Assembly (NCBI RefSeq): GCF_002532045.1
Contig: NZ_NWTG01000005.1
Span: 372,001-436,000 of the forward strand
Source: Bradyrhizobium sp. C9
Lineage (GTDB): Bacteria; Pseudomonadota; Alphaproteobacteria; Rhizobiales; Xanthobacteraceae
DNA: 64,000 bases
Direction: 5' to 3'
A program made the position numbers and the translations under genes. Every line of letters starts with the position of its first letter. Position 1 is the stretch's first letter. The notes under the pieces were generated by a model. The model saw nothing but the letters and a program-made list of their open reading frames with translations. It did no database searches and had not been told where the DNA came from. Of this stretch, positions 1 through 7,343 are shown one piece after another.

Positions 1-164
1 TAGCGCCAGAGCACCGGAACGGACGCCGACTGCGGCTGCCACGGCTCGATCTTGTTGGCGACCGTCCACAGCGCCGCCGCTTCGAACTTCTCGAGGTCCT
101 TGTAATAGGCCTTGAGCGCCGGGGTATCCTCGACATTGGCCCGGCCGATGACGTTCTCGCTCAT
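1..164 (-). CDS. Gentisate 1,2-dioxygenase-like cupin, N-terminal part
   Basis: Only the first 54 codons lie in the window; the gene runs off the left edge. The ATG at 162-164 follows a GGAGG ribosome site. The protein opens MSENVIGRANVEDTPALKAY and continues with LWTVANKIEPW and SVPVLWR, which I recognise as the start of bacterial gentisate 1,2-dioxygenases. These bicupin enzymes open the ring of gentisate with Fe(II). The metal-binding cupin motifs lie outside the window, so another cupin dioxygenase (1-hydroxy-2-naphthoate or salicylate type) is possible. A ring-cleavage enzyme fits the neighbouring Rieske dioxygenase and CoA ligase genes. Confidence 0.65.
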   Translation of the reverse strand, partial: MSENVIGRANVEDTPALKAYYKDLEKFEAAALWTVANKIEPWQPQSASVPVLWR

Positions 165-195
165 CCTGTCCTCCAAGTCTTATCTGATGACGCGC

Positions 196-722
196 TGTCG
201 CCACGCCCGTCGTCCTGGCGAAGGCCAGGACCCATAACCACCGCATGTGCTTGTAAAAGGGATCGTGGCCCCAGCCCGCTGGACAACGACCATTTGGGGT
301 AATGGGTCCTGGCTTTCGCCAGGACGACGGTGAGGACGGTTCGCAATTCGTGGCGTCGGAAAATCGACTCCTGTCGCCACATCCAAAACTGTCGTCCTGG
401 CGAAAGCCAGGACCCATAACCACCGCTTTTGATTGTGAAAGGGATCGTGGCCCCGGATCGCTCGACGATGACCATGCGGGGTAATGGGTCCTGGCTTTCG
501 CCAGGACGACGGTGAGGACGGTTCGCAATTCGTGGCGTCGGAAAATCGACTCCTGTCGCCACGCCCACAGCTGTCGTCCTGGCGAAGGCCAGGACCCATA
601 ACCACCGCATTCGATTGTGAAAGGGATCGTGGCCCCAGCCCGCTCGACAATGACCATTCGGGGTAATGGGTCCTGGCTTTCGCCAGGACGACGGTGAGGA
701 CGGTTCGCAATTCGTGGCGTCG
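196..722. repeat. Tandem array of 182-bp units, each carrying a 120-bp palindromic element
   Basis: Three 120-bp elements at 209-328, 391-510 and 573-692 begin GTCGTCCTGGCGAA(A/G)GCCAGG and end with the inverse complement CCTGGC(T/G)TTCGCCAGGACGAC. The ends can therefore pair with each other, and each arm also contains a small internal hairpin. Spacers of 62 bp (GGTGAGGACGG...CTGTCGCCAC) are repeated too, giving an exact 182-bp period. Single copies of this palindrome are common between genes in Bradyrhizobium. The array separates the cupin gene from the nitrilase gene. The open frames inside it are repeat artefacts. Confidence 0.9.
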
Positions 723-740
723 CTCGATCGACACGTCCCA

Positions 741-1769
741 TTATTCCGCCCTGCCTGGAATTGAGACGAAGTCCGCCTGCCCCGCGGCATCGGCCGCCGG
801 ACGTTCGCCGTCCGCGAGGCTGAGCGGTGCTTGCGGACGGCGATTGACCCGCAGATCGAAGATGTCGAACCGGTTATAGTGCCCGACGATGTCGTGCATC
901 TGCTTCGGCTGAATGCAGCGCTCGAGATCGATATCGGCGTAGACGATGCCTTCATCGTCGATCAGCGGCTCGCCGACCAAACGGCCGTCCGGCCCGATCA
1001 CGCCGGAGAATGCGCTCGACTTGCGCTGCAAGCGCGCCCGGGCATCGGGCACGACCGTCTCCATGGCCGCGATGATCTCCTCCGACACGGTCGAGCAGGA
1101 AATGATCGTAAAGATCTTTCCTTCGAAGGAATGGGCAATGGCGCGCAACTTGATCGCCTCCGCCATGTCGTAGTCCGGCGGCGCGACGGGCAGCGAGATG
1201 TAGCTTGCGACGTGAACCAGTTCGCCCTGCCCGAGCAGCGCGAAGCGCGCGAGCGTGTTGGTGTTCTCGCCGCAGGCGAGCCCGCCGAGACGCCCGATCT
1301 CGGTGTCATAGACGCGCAGGCTCGACCCGTCGCCGCCGGTCCAGGTCAGCTTCTCTGCCCAGGTCGGCACCAGCTTGCGGTGCTTGCCGAGCAGCGTTCC
1401 GTCCGGACCGATGAACACCAGCGTGTTGTAGATTGCACCGAGCGACACCGGGCTGCGCTCGTTGACGCCGAGTACGACGTAGCACCCGGCATCGCGCGCC
1501 GCCTTGCGGACGACGTCGACCTCGGGACCCGGCACCAGCACCGACGCCTTGACGAGCTTCTCGAACCAGGCGCTGCCGGTGACCGGATCGGTGATCCAGT
1601 TCCAATAGGGATAGCCGGGCACGAACACTTCAGGGAATGCGACCAGCCGCGCGCCGTTCGCCGCGGCCTCACGCACCAGTGAGGCGGCCTTGTCGGCGGT
1701 CGCGCTGGCGTTGAGATATACAGGTGAAGCCTGGACGGCGGCGGCTCGAAAGCGCGGCAGCTTCAGCAT
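741..1769 (-). CDS. Nitrilase / carbon-nitrogen hydrolase
   Basis: A 342-residue member of the nitrilase superfamily. The catalytic triad is visible as Glu47 (FPEVFVPGYPYW), Lys132 (GKHRKLVPT) and Cys166 (GLACGENTN). The length and the motifs around the triad match aliphatic and aryl nitrilases, which convert a nitrile to the carboxylic acid plus ammonia in the cytoplasm. The gene is divergent from the oxidoreductase operon and shares its 116-bp promoter region. Next to genes that look suited to an indolic or aryl acid, an arylacetonitrile such as indole-3-acetonitrile is a plausible substrate, but this is inference. The C-terminal tail after the fold is poorly conserved. Confidence 0.85.
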   Translation of the reverse strand: MLKLPRFRAAAVQASPVYLNASATADKAASLVREAAANGARLVAFPEVFVPGYPYWNWITDPVTGSAWFEKLVKASVLVPGPEVDVVRKAARDAGCYVVLGVNERSPVSLGAIYNTLVFIGPDGTLLGKHRKLVPTWAEKLTWTGGDGSSLRVYDTEIGRLGGLACGENTNTLARFALLGQGELVHVASYISLPVAPPDYDMAEAIKLRAIAHSFEGKIFTIISCSTVSEEIIAAMETVVPDARARLQRKSSAFSGVIGPDGRLVGEPLIDDEGIVYADIDLERCIQPKQMHDIVGHYNRFDIFDLRVNRRPQAPLSLADGERPAADAAGQADFVSIPGRAE

Positions 1770-1833
1770 TGGCCCTACCCTGTCGCCGGCTCATGATCGC
1801 CGCCTGGAGCAAAGCCCACGGCGTGGCGCAGCG

Positions 1834-1870
1834 TTGACTTACTTTACATGTAAACGTATGCTATAGCATA
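1834..1870 (+). promoter_or_regulatory. Promoter with two dyads upstream of the oxidoreductase/MarR operon
   Basis: TTGACT (1834-1839) and TATGCT (1857-1862), 17 bp apart, form a good sigma70-type promoter. A perfect palindrome TTTACATGTAAA (1843-1854) sits in the spacer and a second, TATGCTATAGCATA (1857-1870), covers the -10 box. This is the geometry of a repressed promoter. The operon encodes two MarR proteins, so one of them is the likely ligand-responsive repressor. The region is also the divergent upstream region of the nitrilase gene. Confidence 0.6.
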
Positions 1871-1885
1871 TTTCTGGAGGGTGCA

Positions 1886-4045
1886 ATGGCTGAACGGTCT
1901 TTTGCTCGTGAGGTCGAGGATCTCCGGCTCGGCGACGGCGACACCTTCCGCGGCGAAGGCATCCTCGCCATCACCAAGGCGCTCCTGCAATCCGGCGTCG
2001 CCTATGTCGGCGGCTATCAGGGCTCGCCGATCTCGCATTTGATGGACGTGCTGGCCGACGCCAAGGATGTGCTCGACGATCTCGGCGTCGTGTTCCAGAG
2101 CTCCGCCAATGAAGCAGCGGCAGCCGCAATGCTGTCGGCCTCCGTGATGTATCCGCTGCGCGGCGCGGTGGCGTGGAAGTCGACGGTCGGCACCAATGTT
2201 GCCTCCGACGCGCTGGCCAACCTCGCCTCCGGCGGCGTGACCGGCGGCACGATGATCATCGTCGGCGAAGATTACGGCGAAGGCTCCTCGATCATGCAGG
2301 AGCGCACCCATGCCTTCGCGATGAAATCGCAGATCTGGCTGCTGGATCCCCGTCCTGACCATGAATGCATCGTCAGTTTGATCGAGAAGGGTTTTGAGCT
2401 CTCGGAGGTTTCCAACACCCCCGTCATGCTGGAGGTGCGCGTCCGCGCCTGTCACATGCACGGCAGCTTTGCCTGCAAGGACAATGTCAGGCCGGCCCAT
2501 ACCATCAAGGACGCCCTGAACAATCCCAAGCGCGACGTCGGCCGCATCGTGCTGCCGCCGGCGGCCTACGAACACGAGCAGGAGAAGATCAAGACGCGGA
2601 TGCCTGCGGCCATCGACTTCGTCCGCGACAACAGGCTGAATGAATGGATGGGGCCGAAGCAGGGCAAGGTCGGCATCATCATGCAGGGCGGGATGTACAA
2701 CAACGTCATCCGCGCGCTGCAATATCTCGGGCTGTCGGACGCCTACGGCAACACCCAGATTCCGCTCTACGTCATGAACGTCACCTACCCCGTGATCGAC
2801 ACCGAGGTTGCCGAGTTCTGCCTCGACAAGGACGCCGTCCTGATCGTCGAGGAAGGCCAGCCGGAATATCTGGAGCAGGCGATCAACACGGTGCTGCGCC
2901 GCCGGGATATCCAGGCGCGCGTCCACGGCAAGGACGTGTTGCCGATGGGTGGCGACTACACCGCGCAGGTGCTGCTCGGTGGCATCAGAGAATTCATCGA
3001 GAAGACCGAGCCGAGGCTGCTTGGCAACAGGCCACCGGCGCCGGACGCCAGCCCCGTGCTCAACCATCCCGAGGTCGAGAAGCTGAAGCATGTCGTGCCG
3101 GCGCGTCCGCCCGGGCTTTGCACCGGCTGTCCGGAGCGGCCGATCTTCGCTGCCATGAAGCTGGTCGAGAGCGAACTCGGCGAGCACCACGTCTCGGCTG
3201 ATATCGGCTGTCACCTGTTCTCGATCCTGCCGCCCTTCAACATCGGGGCGACCACCATGGGCTTTGGCCTCGGCCCGGCCTCGACCTCGGCCTTCAACGT
3301 CAAGGCCGACAAGCGCTCGATCGCCGTGATGGGCGACGGCGGCTTCTGGCACAACGGCCTGACCAGCGGCATCGGCAACGCCGTCTTCAACAAGCATGAC
3401 GGCGTCTTCGTCATCGTCGACAATTACTACACCTCGGCGACCGGCGGTCAGGACATCCTGTCGTCGCGTGCGACGAGCAAGCGGCGAAACACCAACAACT
3501 CGATCGTGCAGGCCGTGAAGGGCATCGGCGGGCAATGGGTCCGGCAGATCGACCGCACCTACGATGTCGGCCGGATGCGCGACACGCTGAAGGAAGCGCT
3601 GACGACCAACGAGCAAGGCCCGAAGGTCATCGTCGCGTCCTCCGAATGCATGCTGAACAAGCAGCGCCGGGTGAAGCCGCAGATCAGCAAGGCGATCAAG
3701 GACGGCGTTCGCACCGTCAAGGAACGCTTCGGCGTCGACGAGGACGTCTGCACCGGCGACCACGCCTGCATCCGCCTCTCCGGCTGCCCGTCGCTCTCGG
3801 TCAAGCAGCTCGACGATCCGTTGCGGGACGATCCCGTCGCGGCGATCGACAATTCCTGCGTCGGATGCGGCAATTGCGGCGAGGTCGCAGACGCCGCGGT
3901 GCTGTGTCCGTCGTTCTATCGCGCGGACGTCATTCACAATCCGACCGGCTGGGACAAGTTCAAGTCGAAGGTCGCCATGGCCGTGATCGGCTGGCTGCAG
4001 CGGCGGCGCGATCGCCGGCGTCCGGCGCTCGAGGCGCTAGCATGA
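1886..4045 (+). CDS. Indolepyruvate:ferredoxin oxidoreductase-like alpha subunit
   Basis: A 719-residue thiamine-diphosphate 2-oxoacid:ferredoxin oxidoreductase subunit of IorA type. The N-terminal half has the pyruvate-oxidoreductase fold (GYQGSPISHLMD). CTGCPERP near residue 412 and the ThDP/Mg motif GDGGFWHNG with a later DNYYTSATGGQD (about 482-520) form the cofactor half. The C-terminus has two Cys clusters, CTGDHACIRLSGC and CVGCGNCGEVADAAVLCP, as in the IorA ferredoxin domain. The family oxidatively decarboxylates aryl pyruvates to aryl-acetyl-CoA. In this catabolic setting it may act on another aryl-2-oxoacid. It is first in an operon with the beta subunit and two MarR genes, and starts 16 bp after the promoter palindrome. 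Confidence 0.85.
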   Translation: MAERSFAREVEDLRLGDGDTFRGEGILAITKALLQSGVAYVGGYQGSPISHLMDVLADAKDVLDDLGVVFQSSANEAAAAAMLSASVMYPLRGAVAWKSTVGTNVASDALANLASGGVTGGTMIIVGEDYGEGSSIMQERTHAFAMKSQIWLLDPRPDHECIVSLIEKGFELSEVSNTPVMLEVRVRACHMHGSFACKDNVRPAHTIKDALNNPKRDVGRIVLPPAAYEHEQEKIKTRMPAAIDFVRDNRLNEWMGPKQGKVGIIMQGGMYNNVIRALQYLGLSDAYGNTQIPLYVMNVTYPVIDTEVAEFCLDKDAVLIVEEGQPEYLEQAINTVLRRRDIQARVHGKDVLPMGGDYTAQVLLGGIREFIEKTEPRLLGNRPPAPDASPVLNHPEVEKLKHVVPARPPGLCTGCPERPIFAAMKLVESELGEHHVSADIGCHLFSILPPFNIGATTMGFGLGPASTSAFNVKADKRSIAVMGDGGFWHNGLTSGIGNAVFNKHDGVFVIVDNYYTSATGGQDILSSRATSKRRNTNNSIVQAVKGIGGQWVRQIDRTYDVGRMRDTLKEALTTNEQGPKVIVASSECMLNKQRRVKPQISKAIKDGVRTVKERFGVDEDVCTGDHACIRLSGCPSLSVKQLDDPLRDDPVAAIDNSCVGCGNCGEVADAAVLCPSFYRADVIHNPTGWDKFKSKVAMAVIGWLQRRRDRRRPALEALA

Positions 4046-4055
4046 GAGCTTTGTC

Positions 4056-5621
4056 ATGAGAGACGAGACGGTCCAGCTGGCGCTTCCCGCCGCAGGTGAT
4101 GCGACCGAGCGGCCGATCTCGATCGCGATCGTCGCGATGGGCGGCCAGGGCGGCGGCGTCCTCACCGACTGGATCGTCCAGCTCGCCGAGAACCATGGCT
4201 GGGTCGCGCAGTCGACCTCGGTACCCGGAGTTGCCCAGCGCACCGGCGCCACGATCTACTACATCGAGGCGATGCCGCCGCTCGACGGCCGCAAGCCGAT
4301 CCTGTCGCTGATGCCGACGCCGGGCGACGTCGACGTCGTGATGGCGGCGGAATTCATGGAAGCCGGTCGCTCGATCCTGCGCGGCCTGGTGACGCCGGAC
4401 CGCACCACGCTGATCGCGTCCAACCACCGGACGTTCGCGATCGGCGAGAAGATCGCGCCGGGCAACGGCATTGCCGACGGGGACGCGGTGACCGGCGCCA
4501 TCGGGGTCGCCGCCAAGACCGAGATCATCTTCGACATGAACGCGCTGGCGATCGCCAACGGCAGCGTGATCTCGGCCGCGATGTTCGGCGCGCTCGCGGG
4601 CGCCGGCGTGCTGAGTTTTGGCCGCGAGAGCTATCTCGACGTGATCCGCACCGGCGGCAAGGGCGCACAGGCCAGCGTCCGCGCGTTCGAGGCGGCGTTT
4701 GACCGTGTGCAGTCGAAATCCCCGGACCCGGCGCCACCGGCGCAATCGGAGGCGGCTGACACCGCCCCCTCCCCGGGAGCTCTGGATCCCCGTCTGGCCG
4801 GCCTCGCCACGCGGCTGGCGCAGGAGCTGCCCGCTTCCGTTCAGGCCATCGGCCGCGCCGGGCTGAAGAAGGTCGTCGATTTCCAGGACGTCGCCTATGG
4901 CGGCGAATATCTCGACATCCTCGGCAAGCTCCACGCCGCCGATCGGAGCGCCGGTGGCGCCGGGCGCGATTTCGCCTTCACCCAGGCCGCCGCGAAATAT
5001 CTCGCCAACGCCATGACCTATGATGACGTCATCCGCGTTGCCGACCTCAAGACCAGATCCGGCCGCCGGGCGCGGATCGAGGGCGAGCTCGAATTGTCCG
5101 AAGGCCAGGTGCTGCAGACCACCGAGTTCATGCATCCCCGTATGGAAGAGGTGATGGGCATGCTGCCGGTGGGCCTTGGCCGCTGGCTTCAAGCCAAGCC
5201 GCGCCTGCTCGGCTGGCTCGACCGCCGCGTCAACAAGGGGCGCCGGATACGGACCTACTCGCTGCCCTGGTTCCTTGCGCTCTATGCCGTCGGGGGACTT
5301 CGCGGCATGCGTCGCCGCTCGCTGCGTCACGCCATCGAGACCGCTCATCGGGACCAATGGCTCACGGCCGCGACGGAGGCCGTGCGAGCGAACTATCAGT
5401 TGGGCGTCGAGATCCTGCAATGCCGGCGCCTCGTCAAAGGCTATTCCGACACCCACAGCCGCGGCCTGTCGAAATTCGACAAGACGCTGGCCGCGATCAA
5501 GCTGGTCGCGCCGCGCGACGATGCCGCCGACTGGGCGCGCCGGCTGCGGGAAGCCGCGCTGAAGGACAGCGCGGGCAAGGAGCTCGACGGCGTGATCGAG
5601 ACCATCAAGAGTTTTGCATGA
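4056..5621 (+). CDS. Indolepyruvate:ferredoxin oxidoreductase-like beta subunit, long form
   Basis: A 521-residue partner of the upstream ThDP subunit, 10 bp downstream. Residues about 20-210 are the gamma/beta-type oxidoreductase domain (AIVAMGGQGGGVLTDWIVQL, TSVPGVAQRTGAT). A Pro/Ala-rich linker near 225-245 is followed by a C-terminal helical domain of the DUF6537 kind found in long IorB proteins, with RGLSKFDKTLAAIKLVAPRDD near the end. The normal short IorB is about 200 residues, so this is the fused form common in proteobacterial aromatic-degradation loci. Its TGA overlaps the ATG of the first MarR gene (ATGA), implying translational coupling. Confidence 0.82.
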   Translation: MRDETVQLALPAAGDATERPISIAIVAMGGQGGGVLTDWIVQLAENHGWVAQSTSVPGVAQRTGATIYYIEAMPPLDGRKPILSLMPTPGDVDVVMAAEFMEAGRSILRGLVTPDRTTLIASNHRTFAIGEKIAPGNGIADGDAVTGAIGVAAKTEIIFDMNALAIANGSVISAAMFGALAGAGVLSFGRESYLDVIRTGGKGAQASVRAFEAAFDRVQSKSPDPAPPAQSEAADTAPSPGALDPRLAGLATRLAQELPASVQAIGRAGLKKVVDFQDVAYGGEYLDILGKLHAADRSAGGAGRDFAFTQAAAKYLANAMTYDDVIRVADLKTRSGRRARIEGELELSEGQVLQTTEFMHPRMEEVMGMLPVGLGRWLQAKPRLLGWLDRRVNKGRRIRTYSLPWFLALYAVGGLRGMRRRSLRHAIETAHRDQWLTAATEAVRANYQLGVEILQCRRLVKGYSDTHSRGLSKFDKTLAAIKLVAPRDDAADWARRLREAALKDSAGKELDGVIETIKSFA

Positions 5622-6115
5622 TGCCGGCAGCCCTCAAGGAGAGCACGGCTGCCGTATTCGGGCAGATTGAAACCCGGCTGTGGCTGCAACTGCTGTCGCT
5701 GCATGGTGAGCTGTTTGCGTCGCTGAATTCCATGCTGAGCTCGGAGTTCGGCTTGTCGCTGGCCAAGTTCGACGTGCTGGCTCAGCTGGATCGTTACCCG
5801 CACGGAATGGCGCTCGGGCAGTTGTCGCAGAACCTGAAAGTGTCCGGCGGTAACGTCTCGGGCCTGGTGCAGCGCCTGCTGGCCGACGACCTGATCAGCA
5901 AGGAGATGTCGAGCGAAGACCGCCGGTCCTTCATCGTGCGCCTGACGCCGAAAGGCGAAGCGCTGTTCAGGAAGGCGGCTGACGTGCACAAGCGGCACCT
6001 CAGCGAACGGCTCGAAAGTATTCCCGCCCCGGAGCTGGAGGCTGCACTATCGGTGCTGCGGTCGCTCTCCTCGAAACTCGGCAGCGAAAGCAAGAAGCAG
6101 GGTCGCAAGAGATAA
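5618..6115 (+). CDS. MarR family transcriptional regulator, first of a tandem pair
   Basis: A 165-residue winged-helix protein. The ATG at 5618 overlaps the preceding stop by four bases; a second ATG follows directly at 5621. The recognition helix region is LGQLSQNLKVSGGNVSGLVQ and the wing is MSSEDRRSFIVRLTPKGEA, a standard MarR signature. MarR dimers bind palindromic operators and release them on binding an aromatic ligand. The operon promoter carries two suitable palindromes, so autoregulation and control of the facing dioxygenase operon are likely. The basic C-terminal tail (SKKQGRKR) is unusual. Confidence 0.88.
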   Translation: MMPAALKESTAAVFGQIETRLWLQLLSLHGELFASLNSMLSSEFGLSLAKFDVLAQLDRYPHGMALGQLSQNLKVSGGNVSGLVQRLLADDLISKEMSSEDRRSFIVRLTPKGEALFRKAADVHKRHLSERLESIPAPELEAALSVLRSLSSKLGSESKKQGRKR

Positions 6116-6597
6116 TGGCCAAAGACTCCAGAAGCAGATGGAAATCCGGTCCACCGCGGACCCGGGACCAGCTGCAAAGCTACATTCCCTATCTCTTCAA
6201 CCGGCTCGCCAACCGCTGGAACCTGGATCAGAACCGCGATCTCAGCGAGCACAACATCAACAACGTCGTGTTCCGGACGCTGTCGGTGCTGTTCATCTAC
6301 AAGACCCTGACGGTCAACGAGATCGCCGTTCTGGCCGTCACCGAGCAGTCGACCGCGAGCCGCATGATCGAGTCGATGGTGTCATCGGGCCTCGTCAAGC
6401 GCGAGATCGCGGAAGAGGATCAGCGCCGCCGCGTCGTCGGATTGACGGCGGACGGCGAGGCCCTGCTGCGCAAGATCTGGCCGATCATGGAGAACAATTA
6501 CGACCGGCTGACCGTCGGCATCGATCCCGACGAGATCGAGGTGTGCGCCCGCGTGCTGGCCAAGATGGTCGAGAACATCCGCCAGAACCAGATCTGA
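6115..6597 (+). CDS. MarR family transcriptional regulator, second of a tandem pair
   Basis: A 160-residue MarR protein whose ATG shares one base with the stop of the first (TAATG). The helix-turn-helix reads NEIAVLAVTEQSTASRMIESM and the wing EEDQRRRVVGLTADGEALL. It is only distantly related to its neighbour, so this is not a recent duplication. An extended N-terminus (about 35 residues, YIPYLFNRLANRWN) precedes the core. Its stop lies in a hairpin shared with the converging SDR gene. Two dissimilar MarR proteins in one catabolic operon suggest that two ligands or two operators are read. Confidence 0.88.
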   Translation: MAKDSRSRWKSGPPRTRDQLQSYIPYLFNRLANRWNLDQNRDLSEHNINNVVFRTLSVLFIYKTLTVNEIAVLAVTEQSTASRMIESMVSSGLVKREIAEEDQRRRVVGLTADGEALLRKIWPIMENNYDRLTVGIDPDEIEVCARVLAKMVENIRQNQI

Positions 6598-6612
6598 TCG
6601 ACTCGCGATCAG
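6594..6612. terminator. Bidirectional hairpin between converging operons
   Basis: CTGATCG, loop ACTCG, CGATCAG makes a 7-bp perfect stem that overlaps the stop codons of both the second MarR gene and the SDR gene. There is no clear T-run, so it may act as a Rho-assisted or mRNA-stabilising end rather than a classical intrinsic terminator. Confidence 0.45.
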
Positions 6613-7343
6613 GGACTGAGGCCTGCAAGGCTGGTGCCGCCGCAGACATAGAGCACCTGTCCGGTGACGAAGTCCGAGCGCTCGTCGAGGAAGAAGCCGA
6701 TCGCGTGCGCGACGTCCTCGCGCGTCCCGAGCCGCCCGACTGGAACGCTCTGCGCCATCCGCTCCTGCTGCTCGGAGTCCTTCGGGACGACGCCCCAGAA
6801 GTTGTCGGTCAGGATCGGGCCTGGCGCGACTACGTTCACCGTGATCCCGCTCGACGCCAGCTCCAGCGCCCACGTCCGGGCCATGCCGTGCACGCCGGCC
6901 TTGGTCGCCGAATAGGCCGAACGCGTCGCCGCGCCCATGGCGGCGCGCGAGCTCACGAACACGATCCGCCCGAACCGCCGCGACCGCATCCCCTCCGTCG
7001 CCGCCTGGGTCAGCAGCATCGGTGCGCCCAGATGCAACTGCGCCAGCGTCAGGATGTCCTCCGGTTTCGCATCGGCCAAGAGGTTCGGCAGGATGATTCC
7101 GGCATTGTGCACGAGGCAGTCGATCGCATGATCCCGGCAGATCTCCTCGGCAATGGCCCTTGTCTCCGCGATGCCGGTCAGGTCCGCGCGATAGGCGGTG
7201 AGCAGATCGTGCGTCCAGTCCGGCTTCTCGAGGCCGACCGCGACGACCCGCTGTCCCTCGCCGACGAGCTTTTTCGCCAGCGCCTCGCCGATGCCGGAAT
7301 TGCCGCCGGTGATGAGTGTGGTGCGGGTCTGGCTCATGATCAC
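6609..7343 (-). CDS. Short-chain dehydrogenase/reductase
   Basis: A 244-residue classical SDR. TGGNSGIGEALA at the N-terminus is the NAD(P) glycine motif, VHNAGI is the NNAG-type strand, VFVSSRA supplies the Ser, and YSATKAG the Tyr-X3-Lys of the active site. It will oxidise a secondary alcohol or reduce a ketone. It is the last gene of the minus-strand operon and overlaps the CoA ligase stop by four bases (7340-7343), so it most likely acts on an intermediate of the same pathway. A second in-frame ATG two codons later could also be the start. Confidence 0.87.
   Translation of the reverse strand: MIMSQTRTTLITGGNSGIGEALAKKLVGEGQRVVAVGLEKPDWTHDLLTAYRADLTGIAETRAIAEEICRDHAIDCLVHNAGIILPNLLADAKPEDILTLAQLHLGAPMLLTQAATEGMRSRRFGRIVFVSSRAAMGAATRSAYSATKAGVHGMARTWALELASSGITVNVVAPGPILTDNFWGVVPKDSEQQERMAQSVPVGRLGTREDVAHAIGFFLDERSDFVTGQVLYVCGGTSLAGLSP

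Noticed and set aside
196..722. The 182-bp repeats as a CRISPR array
   Set aside because: Repeat units are far too long, the spacers are also repeated, and no cas gene is near.
180..955. Open frames of 60-264 codons across the palindromic repeats
   Set aside because: They reproduce the repeat sequence in every unit and change frame content only through it; no start signals.
1844..3937. A 697-codon minus-strand open frame
   Set aside because: It lies wholly antisense to the oxidoreductase alpha gene, which has all family motifs. Its composition (Arg, Asp, His, Val rich without motifs) is that of a GC-rich shadow frame.
5357..6115. A 252-residue version of the first MarR protein
   Set aside because: The first 87 codons overlap the oxidoreductase beta gene in another frame; the ATGA junction at 5618 gives a normal-length MarR.
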